A stretch of 64,000 nt of DNA from Hermetia illucens (Eukaryota > Arthropoda > Insecta > Diptera > Stratiomyidae), in the NCBI RefSeq assembly GCF_905115235.1, contig NC_051854.1, positions 71,849,463-71,913,462 of the forward strand. The letters are read 5' to 3'. Below the pieces are notes generated by a model. The model was not told the DNA's origin. It did not search any database and was given only the letters and a program-made list of their open reading frames with translations. Every line of letters starts with the position of its first letter. The first letter of the stretch is position 1. Made by a program: the position numbers and the translations under genes. Positions 31,346 to 43,019 of the stretch are shown piece by piece.

Positions 31346-31482
31346 TTATGGGGAAGGCGTTTTACAGTTATAGTACACCGGATATTTCGGCATATAAGAC
31401 TTGTGAATGGAATGCCTGTCCGCCTCCTCGTCAACAAATCGGTTGCCTGTCCGGACAGCTTCCTCGTATGAAGGTGGTGAAA
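31346..31482 (-). CDS. Arrestin gene B, coding exon 4 (PPxY tail)
   Basis: Acceptor TTTTTCAG precedes 31482. The exon reads VSPPSYEEAVRTGNRFVD and KSYMPKYPVYYNCKTPSP, then TAA at 31348-31346. The SPPSYEEA block is typical of alpha-arrestin tails. Confidence 0.88.
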
Positions 31483-34400
31483 CTGAAAAATGTTTTCCAT
31501 TAAAATATTAATCATAACCAACAATTAAAGTTACCAAAAGGCCAATTAAAACGCGAACTGATTTCGTCTTCATCCAATTTAGGAGCTGACGGTTGTGACT
31601 GAATGACTCTGTCATCTTCGCTCAGTATTGGAATCGTGCCGACAACAATAGGTACAGCCACTTCCACATTTCGATGACATCCTGATACTCGAATGTCGAA
31701 GTTCAAACGATAAGTCACTTGGATGACCTTGCAGACATTGACTAACGTTGGAGGAATGACTGGCAATGTGATGAAGTCATGAAACTCTCTTTGCTGCGTT
31801 TTCGGCACTGGACCAAGATTCTTCTCGAAAAGTTTAATGTTGTCGTATCTTTTCTCAGTTGCTGGATAGTGGCTAGTGTAGCACGCATTTTTCTCTAAGG
31901 TAACGATAACATCCGTACAGCTTATAGACGCTGCGTTGTCGATACTGAGTACAAAATGAATGTCCTGCCCAGGAGCATATCCTTTCTGCGGAAGGATTAC
32001 TTTGGCGATAAGCGGATTCGACCCACACAGTCCACACCAAAACGCCTTCTCGACGCTTTGCTCTTCTGGTTTCTACAATCAATTATAGTTTGCCAAATTT
32101 CTTCGAAGATTTCAACGCACTTACCTTATATGTGGGATCCGAGTTTAAGTTCAACGGTGTAATAACAGTGAAAGGATGTGTGAAAATATTATCAAATTTA
32201 AAGGGACGATCAATGCGCACAACAACTTCGTAACGAATATTTCCATACTGTCCTTCGAAGGAGCTTGGAAGATCTGACGGTAATTGAATTTGGAAACGAT
32301 ACAAGTATGTACCTGCTGGCAGGTCAAAAGTATCACCCTCTGGCTCCCCTACTACATAAGTTCTAGACGATAGATATTGCTGATTGCTGCAGTACGTAAC
32401 TATGTCTTGGGTCTTCTGCCTTCGCCTCATCTGTGCGGCTTGCTGCTTCCAACGTACTTTTGCATAGCCGTTGATTGTTACGTGAATTCCTGAAAAGATA
32501 GATCACGAAAATGTATGAGTTTCGAATGGTTGCCTCCCCACAGGAGAAAACCTTTTAAGGAACAAGAACTAAGGGAGGACTCTTTGAAGACTCTTCATTT
32601 CGGCGATCGACACGTTCATATGTTCTAATGATAAAATGTATCCAATATTAAAAAGGACGAGGAAAAGTAAAGCCAGAATTCTTCTTCACTGTAATTTCTA
32701 GTTTTCACTTATGCTGAGCTAATTGGATTGAATTCCAATTTAGAAGCCCGAAGCTTTGTCGCCTCAAAGAAAGATGGGTTTTCACCTCTAGTTTGGCTTT
32801 TTTCATCGATGTCGAAGTGGGTATACATTTTTATTGAACTACAGCCTATAAGGTATCTGGAACCACTCCTCTGTATCTTGTCGCTGTATCTAAAATATGG
32901 ATGGGAATTAACCCCACATAGCCCGTCAACTACATTTTTGGGGTCATCGTTGCCGGTTTGCTGATATGTGATCCAGGTCCCTCCAGAACACTCTAGAGAA
33001 TACACTGCTAAACCTAGCCAGGAATTGAGTTGCCGCCCTTTATTAGTGTATGACTTATCTGACGAAACTTTTGACTTTTAATCAATACCTGCCTCTAAGG
33101 CGACGAAATTCTTCCTTCGAGATTGTGTCGAGGACTCCGCCGTAGGCAAACGAGCTGTTCCCATGTAGCAACACAAAGAGAAGATTGATAGGGAAAAGTT
33201 TTAATGTGACGTAGGTGTTGAGATAGCCGCAGATTTTGGGACTTTTTTGCGGTCAACCTCCGTTGCCTCCTTAAGAAGAACTAAGGAATCTGGTAGTGTA
33301 TGTAGAATCAAGTGGCCTTGAACTAGATTGTGATGGGAACGCTAAACATATTTTCTGGAGTAGTAGCAAAAGGAGAGAAACTGTTCGATTCTATCACTGC
33401 AGCTGGGCTAATGACGCGAACGTAGGGTGTGCCGCTACGTTCGTGGAGCCAAGAAGAAGTAATTAACCTAACAATCTGCACTTTAAAGCTGTAAGAGACG
33501 ATTAGAGAGAGTCCTAGATAAAGTCCCACTCTCAGATCACTGTTACTTAGAATTTAGCCTGACTAAAGCAGGCGATCAGTATGTGATACAAAGACGGAAT
33601 CCAAGGAAACCGATCGGACAAAGTTCAATGAACTTTTTGCTGGCAAAGTGGAGCTCCCTAGGCGATTAAGGACTCCTTTGGCGATAGAAGATGAATTGGA
33701 AACTCTGAATCGCATACTTTTAGAGTGCTTTGAAGAGACTTGTCCTATTTTCCGAGGTCAACGCGGTAAAACGGTTCCATGGTGAAATGGAAAACTTTAA
33801 AAATCAAAGTGCGAGGAAATCAACCATCGTACTTACAAAAGAAATAAGAATGATGACAGGTTAAACTTCCGGAACGAAACTCCTTTAGAGCATACTTTAA
33901 TGAACTGGTAGGTGCAAGGGAGACTTCCAGGCTGAGTAGAGTCCTTAATAAGGATGTGTCGGCCAAGTTCGACTCTTAGAAAACCGGATGATATTTTTAC
34001 GAACTTCAGAGTTGAATCTATGCAGACTCCCTCGGAAATACATAACCTTGGAGAAAAGGTCTCAGAAGTGGGAGGAAGAGAATTAGTGGTTTCTACAAAA
34101 CTTTTAACACGAAGGTTCTGCAAGGGGAATCGGGACACCTTGAGAGCGCTTGTTAGCAATGAAAAGGCAAGAGCTGAGCATCTACCTAGCCACGCTCCTT
34201 AGAGCAACTTCCAAGAAATATTTTTCGTGGATGTCTTGCTCTGGGTTATGTACCTTCCTCTTAGCAGAAGGTGAAGGTAGTCTTCATACCTAAGCCTGGG
34301 AAAGATAACTATTCAAATTGAAAGAACTTCAGACAAATCAGCTTAACATCATTTTGGTTGAGCGTCACATTCGCGAGATGGCGTTAAGGTCGTAACCACT

Positions 34401-36708
34401 AAATGAAAACCAACATACTAACGTTAAAAGTCATGTGAGTCTGCTCTTCACTTCACACACACAAGATCAACGACGTTCATCTATGTGCAAGAGTCACTAT
34501 CCCCTTCAAGTTCATCCAGCTACTGGTCCAGCTGAACATATTAATGTAATGGGAGGAAAAACCAGAAATGTCCAAACTAACGTCATTAAAGTTAAGCAGT
34601 TGACGCAAGATATTCTGATCAACACTAATGGGATGAAGACGAAATTCATTATGTTGGCGTTACAACCAAAAACTACTTCTATAACAACACCAAATTCAAA
34701 CAATAGAGACAGGAGACTACAATGTGGAAACTGTTGTTTCCCTAGCTCAGGTTGAAAGTCACAAACGGTAATTGCTATGACGACGAAATCCATGGACGGA
34801 TTCGGCAGTCAACTGTTCCGCTTGACACGTTTCATAATGGGATCAAAACTGTTACGGCATACGAGACTGATTTTGCCTGACTTCATATACAGAGTGCGGC
34901 GGCATAACTTCCTTTTTTAAAATGCGCGCCACTCAGTTAGTTGATGTCATAGCGGAGCGCTCAAGAGGGGATACTGTAAAGTTTTGTCCCGACACGGTTC
35001 AGTCGCCATCATGCGTTGGAATAGTGAGGAGCGTGCCTTTGCCGTTGAGGTTTACTTTTCAAGCGGATGTTCGGTTATTGCAACACAGCGTGCATTTCAG
35101 AATCGCTTTAATTTAGCCTCGTTGGCTCCCGTCTCAGACCGCAAATCAATTGTTACATGGGTCACTACATTCAGACAAACTCCAAGTGCGACAAAAGGAA
35201 GAACTGGAGTCCCTCGGCCCGTTAGATCACGTGAGAACATTGAAGTAGTGAGAGCGTCAATGTTGCGATCGCCACAGTGTTCTGCGCGCAAACACGCATC
35301 TGCCCTTGGACTATCCGATCGTTCTGTGAGAAGAATTCTTCGTGATGATCTTCATTTTCATCCCTATAAGATGGCGATAGTGCAGGAACTTTCAGAACGT
35401 GACTTCAATTCTCGTATGAATGCGTGTGAGCTTCTTCTTGATGTCGTCCCCCCCCCCCCCCCTCTATAGGGTTTTTTGAAATCCCGTGTTTATGTGAACC
35501 GTCCAAGAAGCCTACAAGATTTGAAGACCAATATCCAAGAAGAAATTGCCAACATAACACCTGCTATGCTAACAAGAGTCATGACAAACGCCAGAAATCG
35601 GTTAACGCAATGTATGGAGAATGGGGGACGTCACCTAACAGATTTGATCTTCAAAACAATGTAAATAAAAACTTTAGACATGTACCTACATTATAAAAAA
35701 TAAATAAATATTTTTCGATGCATACAATAGTTTTTATTGAGTTTTGAAAAAAGGAAGTTATGCTGCTGCACCCTGTATTTCTCGGACATTTGGGTTCTTA
35801 GCAAGAAAAATTCTAAGCTCTTAACCACGTTGAAGATAAAGAATTTTGTGCAACTTATAGGAGAATCAATAAGGCCGTAGCCCATATATCAGTGAAATTT
35901 ATACCGTTTTTGATACCGTAACCTTTATAAATAAAATCTGGCTGTATAGGCCACGGTGTGTGGGTCAACAAATCCGTATGGGTGAGGAAAATCCAGGCCG
36001 TATGTATGGTAGAAAAATAAGATATGTCAGACCCTGCCTGAGATGGAAACTGTCGTCGGCGTAAGGGGCGATATTTGAAGATCTTTTTTTAAAGCATTGA
36101 CTTTTCCGATGATCATGTGAGCTTAGACGTTGAAATTCAAACAATTGCGGTATTGAAAGCTAACTTCGTAGAATATTACTCATTTTATTTTCAGAAAGTG
36201 TTATGTCGGTGTAGCAAATATTGAACGAAGGTTGGATCAACTTTTTCAACGGATATCAACCGCAACACTACGGAATTACTTTCTAAAGAATGTTCAAATG
36301 GCCACATAATCACATGCACTTATTTACCTGTTATAAATTTCTACACCGTAAATTGTTATGACTGAAAGCAAAAATCCAGACAAAAGGCCAGATGTGCGGA
36401 TATAAATAAAACACAACATAGTCACGAAAGAAGTCTATCTAGTCTCGATTATGGTGGGACAATATTGGAAAGCTAAAATAGACTCAGAAAAAAACGAAAT
36501 TCATTGACTAACCAGAGCCGTTAAAATATTTACTCATATGGTTCAATGATTGAAACTATGTTGACACGTTATTAATAAATACCACCCACGCACCTCTTAT
36601 CACTTTAACTTTTACAGTGGTTAGTTCAACTGCACCAGTTAAAAGCTCTCCCGACTCATATATTCCTTCAGGATTATTATCAAATTTTATGACGCACTTT
36701 GAAGACAT
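31346..36708 (-). CDS. Arrestin domain-containing protein B (four coding exons, PPxY)
   Basis: Coding exons (minus strand) 36708-36594, 32489-32125, 32072-31535 and 31482-31346, of 115, 365, 538 and 137 bp, give 384 codons. The start MSSKCVIKFDNNPEGIYESG matches gene A. Exon 2 has GIHVTINGYAKVRW, TFDLPAGTYLYRFQIQLP and FEGQYGNIRYEVVV. Exon 3 (arrestin C domain) has PLIAKVILPQKGYAPGQ and LPVIPPTLVNVCKVIQVTY. The tail reads SPPSYEEAV, a PPxY motif at residues 342-345. In alpha-arrestins this binds WW domains of NEDD4-family ubiquitin ligases. Introns 2 and 3 are 52 bp each; intron 1 is 4.1 kb and holds transposon debris. Convergent with its paralogue A, probably after tandem or inverted duplication. 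Confidence 0.92.
31535..32072 (-). CDS. Arrestin gene B, coding exon 3
   Basis: Acceptor ATTGTAG precedes 32072. The exon encodes the arrestin C domain from KPEEQSVEKAFWCGLCGS to EISSRFNWPFG. Donor GTAACT lies at 31534. Without splicing the frame would stop 11 codons later at NCWL, but the next exon carries the conserved PPxY tail, which supports the intron. Confidence 0.88.
32125..32489 (-). CDS. Arrestin gene B, coding exon 2
   Basis: Acceptor CTTTTCAG precedes 32489. The exon reads GIHVTINGYAKVRWKQQAAQ through LNLNSDPTYK and ends on a codon boundary at donor GTAAGT. It is 365 bp long, as in gene A. Confidence 0.92.
33260..34455 (+). mobile_element. LINE-L copy 1, decayed
   Basis: The order of blocks follows the copy at 53460-56150: EELRNLVVYVESSG with NAKHIFWSSSK (endonuclease), a PRKPIGQSSMNFL stretch, linker remnants, and near 34330-34400 RHIREMALRS and LNENQHTN from the RT. 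Many frames are lost. It lies in intron 1 of arrestin gene B, antisense to the gene. Confidence 0.6.
35011..35664 (+). pseudogene. Tc1/mariner-type transposase, catalytic core missing
   Basis: The start MRWNSEERAFAVEVYFSSGC is the insect DUF4817-like helix-turn-helix N-terminus. It continues DRKSIVTWVTTFRQTPSATK, GVPRPVRSRENIEVVRASML, RKHASALGLSDRSVRRIL and HPYKMAIVQELSERDF. After the poly-C run the frame stops (TAG 35467-35469). The C-terminus follows with VYVNRPRSLQDLKTNIQEEI and CMENGGRHLTDLIFKTM and a TAA at 35662. The aspartates of the DDE core lie in the lost part, so no active enzyme is possible. Confidence 0.85.
35448..35462 (+). repeat. Poly-C tract at a deletion junction
   Basis: Fifteen consecutive C lie exactly where the transposase core is missing. 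Similar tracts of 17 C (41735-41751) and 13 G (45729-45741) occur elsewhere in decayed DNA of this window. Confidence 0.9.
36594..36708 (-). CDS. Arrestin gene B, coding exon 1
   Basis: This exon encodes MSSKCVIKFDNNPEG to TTVKVKVIR plus one base. The donor is GTGCGT (36593 downward), a less common donor than the GTAAGT used by gene A. Length and phase match exon 1 of gene A. Confidence 0.88.
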
Positions 36709-37560
36709 TATGATCTTTTTATTATTTTTTTTAATGCAGAAGGCAAAACGATTAATTAAATTGTTCTCCGTAAAGTCAACTTCAACACTAAATCCAAATT
36801 CAATAATAACCGCGCTAATGACACACAGTCACTCCTGTGATGGTTCTTGGTCCATAATGTCGTACTAAAGACTGTATTAGAGTCTTTTTTGGATTTCTGC
36901 CAAAATTTTTCCAAGGCGATACAAATATTTTGACTCGGAAAAGATACATACATATAGCATATTGGAATATCATCTCTTCAGATTGATTTGCGATTTTTCG
37001 GATCGTTGGTTTTCTCTTAAGGTGAGCTGAAAAGATGTTTATGTTGAAGAATCTGAAATTGGGCAATAACTTTCGTTGAATATAAAACTGAAAAATTCAA
37101 AGTATTTTAATTACAAATTATAAAAAGATCACATCATCTATCAGAAAACGAACATTGTCAATATATTAGGAGGCTGCTTTTAGGCTTAGTTATTGGAATA
37201 AAACTCATCATGAATCATTACTTTTCGAAAAAAAATAGCTAAAGGGACAGCAGTAAGAAGTAGATGCTATCAGGCGAAGGTTTTTGATCACTACTCTCAC
37301 CTTCTCATGGTGCGGATATTAACCTTGATTGGATATAGAGTAAGTATATTCCATACATTTCAAATCCTCAGCACTCTTTCCAGTCCTAGCGTGGAGCGAG
37401 GTACAGACAACACATGCCTGGCATGAAAACGTCATGAAGCCAGTGGAACTCACTCAACTTATGCAATGGAGGCGATTATGAGGGGGAACCTAAGAAATGT
37501 TGCCCTCAAATAATTCTTAAGGACTTGAATGCAAGAATGTAGTGATGAAACTAATAAATA
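36709..37560 (-). promoter_or_regulatory. 5' flank of arrestin gene B
   Basis: AT-rich DNA upstream of the gene B start codon contains no recognised repeat. It presumably holds the 5' UTR and promoter. I cannot identify a TATA box or start site with confidence. Confidence 0.35.
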
Positions 37561-37563
37561 GAA

Positions 37564-37870
37564 GTGGAAGTATTTACCACAAAAGACCTAACCGAGGCCC
37601 ACCTAAAGGTCAAACATGGCAAAAATGTCGGACCTGATTCCGATGGGTTTCCTAACCTCTTTTTCTTTAACTGCAAATCTGAAAGACTGCTTCTTTCCTT
37701 ACCCCTTATTATCCATATCCTTAAAAGCGGAGATTTCAATCTAGCTGTCAATCTTCCCATCTTGCTACGATTATTTAAGCGTGTACTTTGGCCCCTCATA
37801 ACGAGAAAACTTCAATACCCTCAATATAATTCGCAGTCATGGTGTGTTTTGCGAATAACATGAAGTTTTT
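37564..37870 (+). mobile_element. LINE RT fragment, family unresolved
   Basis: The frame reads EVFTTKDLTEAHLKVKHGKN, VGPDSDGFPNLFFFNC and LLSLPLIIHILKSGDFN, recalling the early RT block (GPDGIP, then ...PL..I...SL..G.FP) of CR1/Jockey-type LINEs. The remainder is lost. It does not match the other LINE families in the window closely. Confidence 0.4.
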
Positions 37871-38169
37871 AACATCTGCCAACCACTTCGGTCAACTGCT
37901 CCCAGGAAGGCGTTGAGGCAGCGTCTGACGAGTTTCCTCTCTCTTGCTGCGAAATCGAAGTGTATTCTTCGCTTTTTTTAAGTTTGGTTCTTTAGCCCGA
38001 AACTAGTTGTCCGTGGATCAAAAAACCAGAGGGGGTAAGTTGCTCCCCATTTGGTCCTGTCCAACATCAAGTAGAAACTAAGTAATAAATCCGTTGCTAA
38101 CTATTTTAATTCGCAAGAGGTACACATTTTATACACCGATTTCCCTAAAACCTCTTTTCTGCTAACCAT

Positions 38170-40060
38170 AATCTGATCAGCATCCACGGCCCAAAAACCG
38201 GTATCCGGTCTAGTTCTGTCTTAATAAAAAAATCAAGGCATCCTGGTTTTGCGTCGAGTTCCACTAATTCAATATCTCTAAAAGCTATCTGACGCCCTGG
38301 CTGGTCTATGTCATTGCTTCATTTCAATCAGGGGCTGCCACGCCCTCTGTTTCTACCATAGATATTGCCCATACAGATTTGTCAGGCTGAATCATCCTCA
38401 CCCATACGGATTAAGTGACTCACCCAACGCAACCTATTCAGCTGCATTTTAGCCACAGCAAAACCACCGTGATATCAATTATCAATTTCATCGTTTCGTC
38501 CCCAAGACTTCGCAATTTTACTTGCTAAGAACCCATGTATCTGAAGAATACATGAGGACTGTCAAGTTCGTTATCATGTGCAGTAACAGTTTTGACCCTC
38601 TGGGGAAACATTTCGATCTCTTATCTTTATTGGTTTTATTTGACCAGTACTATTTGGCGCTATTGGGTCTCCGGTTTTGGTGCTGATATTGCCACTTCGT
38701 TGTACTTCGTCTTGCCTTCATTAATGTGCTCCCAAAATCACGCGTCCATCGCCGCCTGCTCGATCTGGATGAAAGCAGTTTATATATCTCACGCTATTCT
38801 CGACATAATGTCAATATCGCCCGCGTAGGTAATAGTTGCGTAGACTTGAAGAGCATTAACATCAGCATCGCGAATCACGTCGGGATACCGAATTCTCTGA
38901 TGGCGTGTACAGTTTTACACTGATTACGTGACCTTAAAATCGATGAAAAGATGGTGCAACTGATGTCCAAATTCTAGCAGCTTTTGCATGCCGCCCAGAA
39001 AAAATCTGATCTATTACTGATTTGCCTGAAGTGAAGATTGGAAATGAGATTTCCTTCTTTGTTTTTGTAGAATGAGCATTGAGGTGTGTGTGCCTTCATC
39101 CTGTTGATTTGTTGTTGTGGTTGCGATCCTGGTTCGGTTGCACCCTGTACTTCTCGAGTTGGCAGCCTTGTTAGTTATCCCAAGATTCCTTTTTCTAACT
39201 GTGAAGTCTCCTCTCTACTCGATGGAGTTCGTGATAGGTCTCTGCGCGTGTCCGTGACGCGAAGAGTGTTGATTTGTTGGGTTACATATGCAGTATTCAT
39301 CCGTTCCGCTATTAATTTACATTCATCGTCGAACCAGCCGTTCTGGCCTTTTTTTAATTGGGGCAAAGTATGTTTGCGACCGAATCAAAAATAAAGTTCT
39401 TTAGGTGTTTGTGAAAATCTTAGAGGTCCCGTCACTGCGGTTATTGCGACATGCATGGTGTAATGGAGGGCGTTGTCGTACATGGCTTCAGCATTCATTC
39501 TCACCTGATTGCCAGAGGGAATTCTAGATCCTGTTGTTAATTGAGTCCAAGGCACCGTGCCAACAAGATAGTGTTCGAAGTCCCCCGTCCCCCCTATATG
39601 TTCTCAAATTTATCAAACCTGGAAGGTAACGGCGGGGGTGAATATGAGGCCTACGCTTGTTTGTGGACCTCTTCCCGCGTTAACCAGGTGCTACCAACAG
39701 CCATCTCGTGCAATACTGCTAACTACATAAATAATCCGGCCCGGTTATCATTGACGTATTTATGTAAGCTGTACAGACGACCGGCTGTTGAAATCTCCGA
39801 GTATGATTTTGATGTCATACTTGGGACAAGCTTCGAGGGTCTGCTCTAATCCAGTATGTAGGGACATGAACGTTAATGGGGCATATATATCGAAATTTGC
39901 CTCGCAAACTTGGAGGACATAGCTTTTTAATTTTGTTTCCAAAGTCGATAACAACACATGGTTTTCTGAATGGCCACTGTAGTATATGGTGTAATGGCGC
40001 TTTTCCAGGAAACCCGTCCCTGTTAAGCGCATCTCTTACCCCGCTGTTACATCAGCCTTA
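38170..40060 (-). mobile_element. LINE-E copy (minus strand), RT largely deleted
   Basis: On the minus strand the endonuclease comes first: RLTGTGFLEKRHYTIYYSGH, LKSYVLQVCEANFDIYAPLT and YDIKIILGDFNSR (40032-39770). The linker follows as KGQNGWFDDECKLIAERMN (39366-39300). The 3' end lies at 38600-38170 and parallels the tail of the copy at 52690-53226. Most of the RT between linker and tail is gone. Confidence 0.65.
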
Positions 40061-41024
40061 TATTGGGACAGGGTATGGGCTAGCTGATGGGTAACATTCG
40101 ATCTGTACTGGGAGTGTGCGTTCCTTAGAAAAATGCGCAAATTGTTCGTTCTCTTTCGTTGCGGGTCCATCGTTGTAAAATCCATTCAGTGCGACCCTAC
40201 CGTGACTCTGTAACTTCAGCTTTTTGTGTAAAGTTGTCAGTCCTACTCAGTTCCCAACCTGGGTACCAGTTAGTGCAATTTGTCCTGGTTTTAGCCGCGC
40301 GAGACTCGCTCCTTCTCCTTGTGCAGTTTTTCATCAAGAGAGGCCCCGTAAATCTTTAAATGACGTCAAATTTGTGGTACTTCAGGCGTGATATTTAATA
40401 AAAACAAATAAAAAAAAAACAACAATAGGGATGTGAATAGAGAACTATAAGAATAACACGGAATATTGGACGTAAGGGAAAAGACAAGTCCACCTCTTAG
40501 CGGCGAAGGTGACAATCAGTCAGTTAAAGTGAAGACCCTGAATATAATACTGATCGAGAAATCTTGGCTAGCAAATGCAAGGATGGGTTCGATGGAATGG
40601 ATAATGGTGATCCTCTAAATCCAAGATTCAAAAGTTATCACTAAATAATTCTATCCCCACTGACTTAGTGGTAACACACATCAAAACAACACAAACGATT
40701 TTGATCTATTCGCAGGGGTACTTAGTAGTATCTACTTTTCGCAACATCCCACGGTGCTGAAGTGCGCATCGCCAAGAACGACAGGAGGGGTGGGTTCTTT
40801 TATAAGTTCTCTAAAGGAGATAGGAAAACAATGTTTGCCATAAGGTAGGAGAAGGGGATAAATGACCGCTTTAGTAGCCGGCAATGTGGTACATCCGATG
40901 AGCTCTTACTTGTAGAAGACAGATGTTCTCATAGAAATCCGTAATAATTTTCAAGACGAATGCAACTCCAAAGGAATCTAGGTAAAAATCTAGTTAAAAG
41001 TTTGTGGAGATACAATCCACCTTA
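40061..41024 (+). other. No recognised feature
   Basis: I find no coding, repeat or RNA signal here that I can defend. Occasional short open frames are at chance length. Confidence 0.4.
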
Positions 41025-41245
41025 TAATAATAATCATTCGCACAGCAATTCAGTTGGGTCTGGTCCTTGAAGTGTATTAGAGTCCTTCATTCAAAGTCCT
41101 GTATGAGGTAATGTGGTTAGTATTGCGCTCGCCCATGATTATTATCCTGATATGGCTCATTTGCGTTGCCATCAGCCATGATTTCAAAGTCAAGACTACG
41201 ATAATTAAGAACCCGCCACCAGTAGTACATAGATGGATCGAAGAC
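41025..41245 (+). repeat. Repeat S copy 1
   Basis: Blocks AATAATAATC, a CCTTGAAGTGTATTAGAG stretch, then ATTATTATCCTGAT and TGGCTCATTTGC match the order at 48570-48800. It is a short dispersed repeat of unknown class, possibly SINE-like. No tRNA promoter boxes were recognised. Confidence 0.45.
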
Positions 41246-41734
41246 AAAAGACGAATTTGACACTGACGTGCCCCAAACTCTAGGTCAACTTGCCAAAATT
41301 AGGCACAATTGAAAACTATTGTACCACCCCAACGAAATCTGAGCTTTTGTGGGAATGTCAGCAAATCTCATAATCCTGGCGGGCAGAAATGAGATAATGT
41401 TTAAGTAGATCGCGGTATACAAAGGTATTGATAATCATATGAAGTGGGATGAACCTACCATATGTGAGATAGCCCGTACTTGGAATCAGGAAAGCTGCAG
41501 ATCTGAAAAACATTTGCAGCTAGGGGCTCAAGCAGACAGTCCGTTAATTGAAGATTTCAGTTCGCTATAGGTGTGTGGTAAACGATGTCAAATTTATATT
41601 CAACGCTATAGAGTGCGGAGATTTGGAGCTGTCTTTACCCACTTCAAATCAAACTTATTCAAAAGCGGCACTTTATTCCATACCTACACTGTTTACCGGT
41701 GGGTCAATTCCCATCTTCTTCGCCTTCCATGCCA

Positions 41735-41751
41735 CCCCCCCCCCCCCCCCC
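41735..41751 (+). repeat. Poly-C tract (17 C)
   Basis: Seventeen consecutive C lie between CTTCCATGCCA and TTTGGGGTCTC in otherwise unassigned DNA just upstream of a repeat P piece. Confidence 0.85.
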
Positions 41752-41929
41752 TTTGGGGTCTCGAGCCACCAGTCTTCCCATTAGCCACGCACCTTCTTGC
41801 GGATAAAAGGGTTCTTAAAGGATGAGTACCCGGAATTTTATTTACGCAGTTATCGGTGTGGATGCATTGATATCGTTATGTCTAAGCATATACAATCTCA
41901 AGCCTAATACCGGTTTCCGAAAATACCAT

Positions 41930-42045
41930 TCAAGACCTTTCATTTGATACCCCCGGTGAAAAAAAATATATACCCCCCTTTTGCGTGTATGGGGACCCTC
42001 CGCCCCCTTAAACTCAACTGACTGTTTTAGACAAAACCTAAAAAA
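41930..42045 (+). repeat. Repeat P copy (short)
   Basis: This short copy contains CATTTGATACCCCCGG, GCGTGTATGGGGACCC and the terminal block TTTTAGACAAAACCTAAAAA, like the ends near 28350 and 29050. Confidence 0.5.
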
Positions 42046-42177
42046 GAGTTATGGTTACAGATCCTAGAAAGAGGAACGTAACCAAAGTGAAAGTCAGTGG
42101 ACCAACCGCCACCTTGAGCCCAACCACAGTTGCTGCAATTTGCACAAAATAGACTTGATGCATTCCTTGGCACTTAC

Positions 42178-42323
42178 CATACCTCCATATGCACCCCCAC
42201 ACACATCGAACAACGATAATGACTTTATATTACAGTCCCCATTACATATGTCTGTAGCTTTTAACTTCAAATGATATTCTGCCGGTTTGATGGGAAGCGT
42301 TGGAAAGAAACAAGTCATCTTTT
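42178..42323 (-). CDS. Candidate isolated exon
   Basis: On the minus strand an acceptor TTATTTTGCAG precedes 42323 and a strong donor GTAAGT follows 42178. The 146-bp open stretch reads KMTCFFPTLPIKPAEYHLKL, KATDICNGDCNIK and DVCGGAYGGM. Cysteine spacing suggests a secreted protein, but I recognise no family and find no partner exons. It could equally be chance between repeats. Confidence 0.25.
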
Positions 42324-42329
42324 CTGCAA

Positions 42330-43015
42330 AATAACAATTTATTGCTTGTAAAAACGTACTTCCGATTATACTGCTCAATATTTTGTGTGACTTCCACCCG
42401 TAATATTTAATGCATCGGAGACAATGGAGGGTAGCTCCCCAAAGATCACGAGATGTTGCCTAAAATGAGGGGTCACTGTAGTCTAGAATATACGAGAATA
42501 AATTGAAATTCATCCAGCAATTACTACTGACAAAATTTTGAATTGAATCTGGAGCATGAGTATGGAAAAAAGTAAATAAACAATTTTAACGGGCAAAATG
42601 TGCACGTGGGAAAAATATTTGCCAAAGAATGAATCTTATTTTCAAGTGGCTTTGTAGGCTGACATATTAAAGAAATGCTTGCTGGAGAGGAAAGTAAACA
42701 GTTATTAATCGCAATTAGCGTAACTAAATGACTCGTTAAACTCCGCCATGCTATTTACAAGCCCAAGTAAAGGAAGAGGGTTTGGGACAACGTACTTTGT
42801 TTTATCCTCAGTACAAAAAAAAAATAAAATACTAAGGTCAAGGAATGAGATAAATAAAGTGTAATTGGATTATTCCACTATGCTAAATGTTACCTGATCT
42901 CTCTTGGTGATAGGTCCCGCGACAGGCCGACCAACAAAATGCATCCAATGACGTTAAAAAAAAAATGATCGGATTGAGTCACAAGCCTCGGATAGTCACA
43001 ACCTCAGTCGACGCG
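42330..43015 (+). other. No recognised feature
   Basis: AT-rich DNA with A-runs at about 42820 and 42957. No gene or known repeat was seen. Confidence 0.4.
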
Positions 43016-43019
43016 GCAG

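Larger units (their letters stand above)
34890..35775 (+). mobile_element. Tc1/mariner-superfamily DNA transposon, internally deleted
   Basis: The inverted ends are CAGAGTGCGGCGGCATAACT on the left and the complement of CAGGGTGCAGCAGCATAACT on the right. They continue as TCCTTTTTT and are flanked by TA (34888-34889, 35776-35777), the hallmark of this superfamily. Inside, the transposase N-terminus (35011-35469) and C-terminus (about 35476-35664) are present, but the middle with the catalytic acidic residues is gone. A run of 15 C (35448-35462) marks the junction. The element is 886 bp and non-autonomous. Confidence 0.88.
34456..36070 (+). mobile_element. LINE-E fragment split by a Tc1/mariner-type element
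   Basis: Before the insertion, decayed C-terminal sequence ends in a region equivalent to LFRSKRLTIGSKLLLYKTMI of the copy at 52690-53226 (here near 34817-34880). After it, from 35776, comes FSDIWVLSKKNSKLL, which continues the same block. The segment then degenerates through a PCLRWK-like stretch near 36040. The nested transposon at 34890-35775 dates after this LINE copy. Confidence 0.65.

Noticed and set aside
32709-33005. A 98-codon minus-strand frame in arrestin B intron 1
   Set aside because: No domain, splice sites or resemblance to the LINE families here; length is within chance for this composition.
41548-41825. Overlapping open frames across the 17-C tract
   Set aside because: The proline runs are translated homopolymer, and no homology or splice context supports a gene.
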